From Zelopaecilomyces penicillatus (Eukaryota; Ascomycota; Sordariomycetes; Hypocreales; Pseudodiploosporaceae), in the NCBI GenBank assembly GCA_005765155.1, contig VCCP01000004.1:1116001-1180000 (forward strand): 64,000 bases of DNA, written 5' to 3'. A program made the position numbers and the translations under genes. Below are positions 23,701 to 33,290 of this stretch, in pieces (the first letter of the stretch is position 1; every line of letters begins with the position of its first letter). The notes beneath the pieces were generated by a model that was not told the DNA's origin, searched no databases, and worked only from the letters and a program-made list of their open reading frames with translations.

Positions 23701-26700
23701 AGGCAGAACGCTGTCAATCCTGATGCTCTTGAGTCGAGCTCCGACGGAAGCCATAAATTTGTACCAGCGCTCCTCCATTTTTGTGAAAATCTCATTCTTC
23801 AACTTCAGATCATTGGCAACCTTCCAAGTGATCCTTGGTCGTGGCACAACAATCTCCAGGAGGTCTATTGGATCCCAGTGAATCCGAATGCGCGAGTCCC
23901 CTAAGCTAAAGTAGCGAACGTGATCTCTGTGGTGGTCGTGTGGGCACTCGACACTGTGCTTCATGCGAAGTCCCCGGCCCCAGTACAGCAACTCCAGGTA
24001 CTTTCCAAATGAATACTTGAAGGTGGTTTCTGACATTGCGGTTTCTTCCGAATCCTTTTTGCAGATTTTGCAGTATGTCCACATCGTGATGCCTTCGCCA
24101 AGTTCAAGCGGTCTTTGAGCAGCGTTGGGATTGTGCTCAACAAACACGGTAATGCGCGACTGATCATGGACAAATGTTCTGTGATGCTCCAGCATTTTTC
24201 TTTCGCAGCCATTTGATTCGCACACATCGTCCTTGCTAAATGTCAAATGCTCGATATACTGACCTAGGGTACAGTCGGGATCCATACCAGTCTCTTCACG
24301 TTGCTCGTCGTAGAAGTTGATCGCCACTAAGCTCGGTTCTGTACACGGGATTTTTGTTTCGGTACAAATGACCGAATACAACACAACAATGTTCTGGTGA
24401 GAGTATGGATCAAACAAGTCCAGATTTCCTTGGATGTAAGTCTCCCATTGGCGAGTTTGGGTTTGATAATTAAAGAGCGCCTTGTCATACTCTGCATCGT
24501 GAACAGCATGAAGAATTTCCATTATTTGTCTCGGAGCTTTCTTGCCAATTTCGTCCACCATTTCCGGTGTGATTAACTGAAATTTTTGTCGCTCCTGTTT
24601 CTCCAAGTCGTCCTGCTCCTCTATAGTATCATGATCTCTCAACCGTCGCAGGTACAGAAGACGTCTTTCCTGTTCTCGAGCCTTCATCAGAAGATATGGC
24701 TGCGTGAACTTTACGTAAGGCGATGCAGACAAAATCTTAGTTTCATATTTTGCTACCATGTCGCTATAAAAGGTTGGCATGGGGACATCATCAGGGACCT
24801 GGCTATCGTGAGAAACATGAGCATGGGTCTCGTGTAAGGACACAAGTTTTGGGCGCTCTTGTGCGGGTTGGTCGGATTGATGGATAGACGATGCCTCATC
24901 AGTTCCGCCGAGACTAGAGCTATCCCTAGTCAGTTGTGACGGCGGTTCACTTTCACTAGATGGCTGATTCAACACCACGGTGGGACCATTTCTGCCGCTT
25001 TCGGTAGCACTCGTAGAGCTTATTGATTGAAAGCTTTCATTTAATGCGTGGCATGAGTTTGATAAAGAGCTGTCGCCAACCTCGGGCGGTTCAATAGACT
25101 CATCCCGAAGAAGACTTGATTCGAGTTTCAAATTGTAAACAACGTAAACCATGAAATCAACGATATGCTTCACCTTCGCAAGAACAGGATTGGAGGCTCC
25201 TCTCAAGTTAATAGTGCAGCCGAGGTCAGGTCTGCATCCGGAGAGGAAAATATAAGACTTTTTTCGGCCAGGGTAGTCGTTATTGACAAAGGTCCGAACT
25301 TCAAAGGCAGAACATCTCCCAACCTGCGCCGTCAGCATATCAAGGGACTCGATGATACTAGTTTCGGTACATCTGGCAACTGCAGCAATGACGGAGCGTT
25401 TTACGTTATATGCCACGGATATGTTGGCTTCAGAAAGATACTGGAGGGCCACGCCTGAAATGCTCTTCTCAGCCAGCAAAACGTGGGGCCTGAGATTTGT
25501 GATTCTGCGAACGACAACCCCAAGGAATTCCTTTTCCTGCTCGATCACCGGCTGCAAGCTCATAAACTGTTGCTGGTGTCGTTGGTATTCAATAGGAAAT
25601 CCGACAAGTAAAATGCGAGGGTTCTTAATTTTCCTAGGCATGCTCTTCAAGGCGAGATTTTTGGTGAAAACGACACCAGAAACATATGAGGTGTCCCCAG
25701 GCTTGCCTCCCGGAATTCTTTTCAGTTTCACGTAATTTCTAATATCCATAGATTCCCCATTGGCAACGTCTGGGGCTACATCATCTGTTGACTGGACAAG
25801 AATAGGCACCAAAGCCTTTTGCCACGCCTCAGGATTAGGGACTTTTGCATCAACCAAAAGTTGATGTAGTAGCTTGTCAACATGCCTCAAGCTTGATCCA
25901 TTCAGTTCGGCTTTGGATATCGCTTTCTTTTGCAATGAATCACTTCTGCTCAGCTGCGTCCCGCTGGGTGCCTGTGATTCTATAGTGAAGAGCATTTCGG
26001 TAGAGGCTGATGGTCCCTTATAAAGAGCTGATTTGGGACGTGGGGAACTCATGTGGTGGACGCTGCCGCTGACATTGCTAATGTTTCGTCGTCGTGTCGA
26101 CCTTCGGTGACCCGCAAAGCTTGGTGGACCACTCATATCATCAATCCCTCGACTGAAGTGGCTCATGCCACTGATGCTTTTTTCGCCTCCTCTGTGGCGA
26201 TGCTTCCTTGCGGCATTCATTAAGGATGCAAGGTTGGCCTTGTCACCTTCAAAACTTGCAGGTTGAAGGTCAGATGAAGCCATCGTGGCAAAGATGCTCA
26301 CATGTTCATCCCCGCTTGAATCTTCAGACATGTAGTCAGCCAGTTCAGGGTCGATGATGTTGTCATCATGGAAAGCTGGATATTTGGGTTTCCTTGCATT
26401 TTGTTCGAGGATGTCTTGACGAAATGGCGCGTAATCGTCCTGGCCGGGTGGTTTGAATCTACCGAGAAGAGCATGCTTCGAGTGATGCCGTTTGTGCCCA
26501 GCGGATGAGTGTGGACGGCCAGATGTCAAGGACTTCAGTGAGCGAGATGAGCCTGGTCGGCTGAGCTGTGGTGCATCTATTTCAAGGACTGAAGAGCTGT
26601 GGTTTGAGTCTCTAACTCGTCGAGTAGCTGCTATGGCCATCATTGGCGTGGAAACAGGTCGCGCGTCTTCTGAGCCTTCCGAACCGCCTACAAAGTCGAC

Positions 26701-28275
26701 TTCTTTTATTTGCTGTTCTCTCGTTGCACTCGACTTTTTAGAATGATCCCCACCAAAGAACCTAGGCATAAAGGACTGCTCGTCTCCAGAATCCTCAGAA
26801 GCGCTAGCGTCAAACCTTCGGGTGATAACATCAAGACATCGTTTACAGACTCTGAGAGAGCTGCTGACGCCAAATCTCTCTCCAGATACCACAGTAGTAC
26901 ATTTTGAATCAAAAATAAAGCCACAGGTCCGGCAATGGTGCTTCCTACGAAATGCTGTGAATGGCGTTTGACAAAGAAAGCACTCTTTCACGGTATCATC
27001 TTTCATCCAGAACTCTTTACTGAGCACCTGCCTCCGCATTCTATCCAGTTGTGCGTTCATCTGATCGGAGGCACCTTGGTGGCTAGAAATTGTACCTGGA
27101 ATTCGCACATCACCCGAACGAAGCTGCTGTGGGTTGGAATCTTGCGAAAAGGAGTCGTGGTGTATAGAGTTGTGGGCCGATGTGTTTATATGGTTGGCTT
27201 CAGCGGTTCCACGGTCAACGGATGAGTCCCTGGAACCTGAATGCCGTGGAGGATTGGTCTGCGTAATACGATCAATAACGGCAGGTTTCCTCCGAGTATC
27301 ATCGGGAGATAACAGGGATGACCCGCCAGAAAGGCTTCGGACGTGATGAGTTTGGACAGGCGATATTAATGGAGATTTTGCCTTGGAAGGACTTAATGAA
27401 GAGGCGTCTATGCTTCCGTCAAGGCTAGAATTATCGTCCCTTTTGATCCTCAAAGGCATCTTGGCATCTTGCAGATCGTACAGGCCGGACGATTCGATTG
27501 GTGAGAGGTGTGCGTGAAGATCTGCTCTGCTTGTGCTCCTCCGATTAGAATCTTGGCCTCCACTGTCATCAGTACGGATAGTGCTGCGACTGGGATCCCT
27601 ATGCATTCTACTATGAGGGGCTGCAATGGTGGGGTCGGCGGTGACTGAACTCGTGGCATTTGTCGGCAAACTTTGGCGGCTAGAAGAAAAAGACTTTTGC
27701 CCACCCATCAAGCTTATGCTTGTGGACTTGCCGGGCATTTGCGGTCTTGTCTCCGAGGCGCCTGTCGAGACTGCCGGTGAAGAGGTATCTGTTGTGAGGA
27801 CTGTATGAGTCGTCGTGGAAATGCTACCACCTGTATCGGGACGGTTCAAAGAGGAAATAGAGGCCTTGGAAACGTGAGCCTCGGATACCGACGCCCGTTT
27901 CGGTAGTGAATCCAGATGCTCGACATCCTCCTCCTTGATAGCAGATTTAGCTGGATTTGCAGCACCAACTGCCTCCCGAAACCGAGAGTAGAGTCCGCTA
28001 AGGCCCTGATGCACAAAGTCTCCAGCGGTGGTACGGCTTTCTGATGTTGGCGCAGCTACTGGAGGGGGGGCGAAATCGTTGAATGTCGTCAGCGTTTCGC
28101 ATCGGCTAGCTGAGGTGTGTATCTTGTCGAGAGCTTGGGCAAGGTCCCGATCGACAACAGAGCTCGCAGAAACGGAGTTGATGGAATCGCGTCGGTGTCG
28201 AGAACCAGTGGGCGAGGCCAAGTGGCCAGAGACAGAGCCATCCGGCAGCTTGTTGGTTGTCGTGCTGCTCGCCAT
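20751..28275 (-). CDS. FAB1: 1-phosphatidylinositol 3-phosphate 5-kinase Fab1
   Basis: Three exons: 28275..21604, 21532..20928 and 20859..20751, with introns of 71 and 68 bp, give 2461 residues. Fab1/PIKfyve phosphorylates PI3P to PI(3,5)P2 on endosomes and the vacuole and controls vacuole size, acidification and retrograde traffic. A FYVE zinc finger lies at about 425-480 (CFLCQTPF, RKHHCRTCG, VCKRC), which recruits it to PI3P. The Cpn60/TCP1-like domain lies at about 845-1035 (RILLVGFPIEYQR), followed by the CCR region. The PIP kinase domain covers about 2130-2461, with HDLPSVIAKMLGFF, NVMDYSL and IIDCIRTYTWDKKLES. The final exon was found by reading past the weak frame end to QAPNCWHLF and ends in TGA at 20751. 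Exon 1 alone is 6.67 kb. The first 400 residues are Ser/Thr-rich and disordered. Confidence 0.95.
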
Positions 28276-29573
28276 GCTTACAGCTGGGTGGAAGCAAAGG
28301 ATGTGACGCGTTCGCTACCAAGGCAGGCAGGCAGAGGGGCACGATCTGCCAGCCTGCAAGCTCATGGAGTTCAGCGGCTCGCCCAGTTCTCAATCTTGAA
28401 CGACTGAGAGGCGAGTCGCTCGCTGGGCTACAACCATGACGTCTTTATTGAGGAGAGGAACGGGTTGGTCTTTTAGGTTCACGACTGTGAGGTGAGGCGG
28501 CGTTGTCGTTGAAGCGGGCTGATTTGTCACAAGTCAGTTCGGTTGCAGTGATGCTGTGCTGCAGCCTTTAGTGAGCGGCGTACAGGAGGGGCTCCATTGA
28601 CGTGGGCGTTTGCAGTGGTGTAGCTCTAGGCTCCAGCCACTTGGGAGCCGTTGCCCACACTGTTGCTCCGTATTTACCACAACGATGACCACCAAAACAA
28701 ACCCTCCCCATATCGGCCTAATATCAAGGACTATCCGTTAGTATCCTCGTTAGGCCAAGTTCTACGTAGCACTTTTCTAACTAAAGCATTTCCAACTATC
28801 TCAAGATCCAACGGTGCTCAAAGGATAGTCAACCTCCTCCCGTAAGAAGACAGAGCCGATGCAGCCACTAGGACACGAGACATTGTGACGACATCACAGT
28901 CAGCCAGGCATGTCGTGCACGCACATAGATGCTGTAGAACAGGCAAACCAGGCAGGCAAGATGCACAGTTGCAGCCCCCAAGACGGGACACAAGTGTGTC
29001 TCTATATACTCCGTTCTGACCTTAACAACCCATGTAATGATCACGTTCTCAACGCCTCTTTACATCCCACATGTCGTCATGGCCCTTGGAGAAGAGAGCC
29101 TGTGAAGGCAGCACGTTGGGTTGAGGCGAGCAAGTCTCCTATACCTTCCAAAAGTGCAGAATATCTTGTCAAGTGCACCAAAGGTTTGCACCCATAGATA
29201 AGTACTGGATACTTGCCGCTTTTTACCGCACGGACCACCACTATCGCCCAAGGTACGACTAGCTCTTGGATTCCTTAGGTGGTGCTAGTAGTGCAGGTAC
29301 GGTATAGCTTTGGAAGAAATCGCCAGCACAGAACGCGACTGGAGCCTTTAATTGATGCTTTTGCTGAGCGCGTCGTGCTGCCCACACTCATCCCTCCCCA
29401 GACTTCGTATATATTCAAATCAGGGACGCTATGCTGCTCCATTGAACGACCCAGCAACGCCATCAAAAGACCCATTTCAGCCCCCGGCAAGGGCTTGGCA
29501 ATGTGAGGAGCATTGCCAAGGGGGGAAGTTGGAGACTTCTGCTTCGTGCATTGGGAAGGAAGGTTCTTTCAGC
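28276..29573. other. intergenic: divergent promoter, FAB1 / orphan gene
   Basis: 1.3 kb between the divergent starts of FAB1 and the orphan gene at 29.6 kb. Near 28320 there is a GGCAGGCAGGCAG repeat. The plus-strand frame of the downstream gene is open from 29355, so an earlier start for it remains possible. No other gene was supported. Confidence 0.45.
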
Positions 29574-31916
29574 ATGTCGCCAACACTCAGACCATCGCCT
29601 ATCCAGGATGTTGGGCAAATGTTCCGGCGACGCAAATTCGTCAACATACCCAAGGACCAGCGCGCTCTCCTGGAAAGAGATGATTCTTGGGCTGTGGATC
29701 TGAAAAATACGCCTCATGGCCTAATCAATGTTCCAGGCCATGTTCTGCAAACAGTCAGGGAAGCATATGCCGTTCGGGAGACCACAGCAAAGAAAGTCCG
29801 CCCCTCAACGCCTCCATCTAAAAGCAAGCCAGCAAGCCCGGCGGTAGCCAGTCAATATTCACATGAAAAGCTACCGGGTGGTTCACCAACAACGCCTGTC
29901 GATCCACCTCTTCCGTTGTCGTCCCCTGAAAGGATCTATTCTCCTTTCTCACCATCAGAGTATTCCCCGGCTGGGGGAGAATCCGTTGACAAGTTGACTG
30001 TGGCTCATAAAGTGCCTAGCAATGTTTCCATTGCACCAAAAGTTTCAGCAGTGCTCAACCATGGCCTTACTTCAAGCGGAAATACAGATGATAATGATAT
30101 GGAAGACCTGGAAATGGAGCTTCCTCAACCACTAGGGGGTCTGCACGTCCCCGTCAACCGTACGGCTGCTCGTTTAGTTACATCATCAGCGATGGAACAG
30201 GAAATCGCAAGCACAGCGACAACCAACACGCCACCATGTGCTCAGAAGACCTATGGTGTTGATCTGAGTACGGCTTCTTCAAAAGTCAGCCCTCAAAAAC
30301 CAGAGGCAGCTGTGCAGCCAGCCCGTCGCCAACGGCGAATGAAGCCCATTCAGTTTAGCGAAGACAGTCCAGCGGTTTCCCAACGTAGAAGTGCGTCAGC
30401 TTCTATGAAACACATGCCAGGCAATAACATATTGCAAGAATTAGAAAGCTCCAGCTCGCCGCCCAGCGTCATCATCACCGCAACTGATAGGTATGCACCG
30501 ACTCAGAAACCAAATCTTGATAAACCCACAATCACTATCGTGGATGGTCGTGGGCCTGTGACGCAAACTTCAAGGGTTGCAACCTCTTTATCTTTACACA
30601 CAACTGTCAGTGAGAGGGCAAACCGCCCGCTTGTGCAAAGCCATGCCATGAGAGAACCACGCTCCATGACTGAGGACATTGAGATGACAGACGCTCCTGT
30701 TGATCCATATAAACTTTTCGTCAACACTTATCCAGATTATGTGACGGGTCACGCAGGTGATCGCTGGAAGTTTGTCAAGGCTTGCTTCTGCCTCGAGTTC
30801 CTTCAGAATGAGCGGGCGTTGAGGGAATATCTGTATGACGACTTCATCCGCGCATTCTCTGGCGGCTACTTGAAATACGTCAATAATGCCGGCCCAGGGC
30901 AAGAGCCTCTCCCTGCCTTGGAATGGTTCAACGGTTTGTCTGGGCCGATTATGTTTAATCGGATGGCAGTTACAAGAAACAACTTGGATGATATTCTCAG
31001 TTATTATCCGGAGGAGGTTACAAGAGCCAAAGCTATCATTAACCAAGGTAAAAAAGAGGAAGAAAGACAACCACCCAAGACACCAGCACGGTTCTTGCGG
31101 AACAGTTCTACAGCATCAAGCGAACCTGGGATGCGAGACCACACACCACCCACAGAGATTACTGTGCCACAAACAGTAGATCGACCGGCATTTGAAGCGG
31201 CAGCGCCCACAGCATCTTCAGTAGCACCGCAAGCAGCACCGCATGCGGTATCTCGAGAAGCACCTCAAACAAGCCTAATATCAGCGCCTACTACAGATGC
31301 TCCTCGAGCTTCGCGTCGAACTACACTTCAAGCAGTACCACAAGTCTCATCACACATAGCACTACCTGCAGTATCTCGAACAGCACCTCGATCTACGCCT
31401 CAAATAGTATTTGGTGCAGAAGCTCCTCAAAATACACACCAATCAGCATCCCGAGCAGCATCCCGAACCACTGCTCAAGTTGTACCTCTTACTGAAGCTC
31501 CTCGAGATGCACCTCGTACTGCACCCCACGCAGTGCCTCGGCCAGGTCCTCAAGCTCCTCCTCAAACCGCAGCTCGTCGTACCACATCTGGAACTGCATA
31601 TGAAATGCGTCCATTGATAGCAAGCCAGGTTGCACCTCAACCATGCCATTCTCCAGATATCTTACTGACACAGCTTCCCGCTTTACATCCGGGAAGCGGA
31701 TCCTTCGCACATCCTCCAACCTCAGCGCCCATCTCTACACCGAGATCAAGTTTCGCGCCGAATTTATCCCTAAAGGTGGAGCAATTAGCAGCAGCTAACA
31801 AGAAGTCCAAGTCGATGAAGGCGCGAAAGAGATCGGCGGAAGACCAGGCACGTCTTCGAAGACACTTTTCTAACTTGAAATCTAACGGTACCCTCAGCAA
31901 GGCTGACTCACACTAA
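29574..31916 (+). CDS. orphan Pro/Ser/Ala-rich protein with one conserved-looking block
   Basis: Single frame, 780 residues from the ATG at 29574 (MSPTLRPSPIQ); an in-frame ATG at 29355 would add 73 low-complexity residues. I do not recognise the family with certainty. The N-terminus has a compact segment (FRRRKFVNIPKDQRALLERD...PGHVLQTVREAYAV, about 15-70). The rest is disordered except for a clearly globular block at about 376-487 with YPDYVTGHAGDRWKFVKACF and LYDDFIRAFSGGYLKYV, rich in aromatic residues. After it, about 540-680, is an imperfect AP-x-A repeat. The basic tail (KKSKSMKARKRSAEDQARL) could be a nuclear localisation signal. A chromatin or telomere-associated role is conceivable from the acidic/aromatic block plus basic tail, but this is a guess. 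Confidence 0.7.
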   Translation: MSPTLRPSPIQDVGQMFRRRKFVNIPKDQRALLERDDSWAVDLKNTPHGLINVPGHVLQTVREAYAVRETTAKKVRPSTPPSKSKPASPAVASQYSHEKLPGGSPTTPVDPPLPLSSPERIYSPFSPSEYSPAGGESVDKLTVAHKVPSNVSIAPKVSAVLNHGLTSSGNTDDNDMEDLEMELPQPLGGLHVPVNRTAARLVTSSAMEQEIASTATTNTPPCAQKTYGVDLSTASSKVSPQKPEAAVQPARRQRRMKPIQFSEDSPAVSQRRSASASMKHMPGNNILQELESSSSPPSVIITATDRYAPTQKPNLDKPTITIVDGRGPVTQTSRVATSLSLHTTVSERANRPLVQSHAMREPRSMTEDIEMTDAPVDPYKLFVNTYPDYVTGHAGDRWKFVKACFCLEFLQNERALREYLYDDFIRAFSGGYLKYVNNAGPGQEPLPALEWFNGLSGPIMFNRMAVTRNNLDDILSYYPEEVTRAKAIINQGKKEEERQPPKTPARFLRNSSTASSEPGMRDHTPPTEITVPQTVDRPAFEAAAPTASSVAPQAAPHAVSREAPQTSLISAPTTDAPRASRRTTLQAVPQVSSHIALPAVSRTAPRSTPQIVFGAEAPQNTHQSASRAASRTTAQVVPLTEAPRDAPRTAPHAVPRPGPQAPPQTAARRTTSGTAYEMRPLIASQVAPQPCHSPDILLTQLPALHPGSGSFAHPPTSAPISTPRSSFAPNLSLKVEQLAAANKKSKSMKARKRSAEDQARLRRHFSNLKSNGTLSKADSH
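31190..31600 (+). repeat. degenerate Ala/Pro coding repeat
   Basis: Within the orphan gene, the DNA has recurring GCACCTC / GCACCGC words and encodes many short units starting AP (APQAAPHAV, APQTS, APRAS, APRST, APQNT, APRD, APRT, APHAV). Spacing is irregular (about 4-25 residues), so this is an expanded and eroded tandem array rather than a perfect minisatellite. Confidence 0.6.
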
Positions 31917-32471
31917 ATAGATGATGAATCCATGGAGATCATATGCGGGTGGGTACGGCGTTTTAGGCTTATCGGGAGGCTCACCATCTGAGCCGGCTAT
32001 TGGGACTCCTTTTGTGGCGTTATTCACAAAATGTATTATGATGCTCTATGATTTCTACTATTTCATTTCCGCATACCGCATAACTATGAGAAGAATCTCG
32101 CACAATGCATTTGGGAGGAGTTGAGCTGAAGACGGGGTCTAGAAGGAGACAATTTTGTTTTATTGTGCGTGGGCAACTTTATTTTAGCTAGATCGACGCG
32201 CTATGATGACATCTGATCGAATTCATAATTTCCTCCTTGAGGAGTAACTACCATCTAAATCGCCTGGCCCAGGAGATTGGAAGTGCTCCAACCAAACGGC
32301 ACAGACTTTTCCTCGTTCCAACATGGATGGAACTCATAACAGAAAAAAAAGAAAAAAAAAAGGTTCTTACTCTTTTCATATACTCATTATCATAATAATT
32401 TTGTTTTGGTCCCATCTTTTTTACTTCATCGTAACATTCGCGGTGAGCCGGGCATTGGGAGGGATTGGCCC
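31917..32471. other. convergent 3' region, orphan gene / BolA
   Basis: 555 bp between the stop codons of the orphan gene (plus) and the BolA gene (minus). An A-rich stretch lies near 32342-32361. No gene recognised. Confidence 0.5.
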
Positions 32472-33290
32472 TCACACCGTCTCAGAGGTGGGTTTGGCAC
32501 TGGTAACAACCTTGCTGCTGACGTCTTGGGCGGCCTCCTTCGGGGTGTGATGTTCGTCCTTGGCCTTTTGAGCCTTCGCCTTCGCCTTGGCCTCTGCTTC
32601 AGCAGCCTTCTTGTCTGCTTGACGCTTCTCCTCTTGCGGTGTCAAAGTTCGGAGTTGCAAGGCATGGATGCCACCCTCTTGGGCCATTTCTTCGGTGAGC
32701 AGAGCATAGACCATTCTGTGCCTAGCGGGTTGCATCTTGGACGAGAATGCTTCGGAGGTGATGACAATTCTAAGAAATGGCCCAAAAATGTCAGAAAAGC
32801 CCAATTGACGAACAACAACCAACAGCATAGGGGTGTATCAAAAGTTCAGGATAAGGGATTTGCCATGGGGGGTGTGTTTCTATTTTGGGGGCAGGATTAT
32901 GGAGCAAGCGTACCTGAAGTGGGTCTCCCTGGACGTGCTGCCCGCCATGGCTTTGTGGTGAGCATGCAAGTGCGAATCATTGTAGATCTCCAGGGTCAGC
33001 GGGTTAAAGGCGGCTGTGACCTAGGGAGTAAGAATGCGGTCAGCAAAATTTTCCTTTAATTTTTCCTCATCATCATCATCACCACCATCAGCCCTTTCTC
33101 AAATTGGGCATTGACTAGAGGGTCTTTTGAGTCATGGAAGAGTGGCGGCAGGCCACGTCAAAAAGGGAAGAAGAAAAAAAGGGGTCGGGCAAACCTTTGC
33201 ACGGATGGCATCTTCCATTGGTGTGCTGGATCCTATGGTGGAGAGTTGTCGTCCAACGCTCGAGAAGCCGAGCGCGTATCGTCGCAACAT
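32472..33290 (-). CDS. BolA family protein, probably mitochondrial
   Basis: Three exons, 33290..33195, 33020..32914 and 32769..32472, with introns of 174 and 144 bp, give 166 residues. BolA proteins pair with monothiol glutaredoxins and help deliver or protect Fe-S clusters; this form resembles yeast Bol1/Bol3. The first 24 residues (MLRRYALGFSSVGRQLST) are Arg-rich without acidic residues, like a mitochondrial presequence, and the second in-frame Met (MEDAIRAK) starts the conserved domain. The core shows LEIYNDSHLHAHHKAM and THFRIVITSEAFSSKM, then RHRMVYALLTEEM; the His in SEAF-preceding region and HAHH are the family ligands. The C-terminal 45 residues are Lys/Ala-rich. Exons 1 and 2 were located from the family pattern, and all splice sites are GT/AG. 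Confidence 0.9.
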
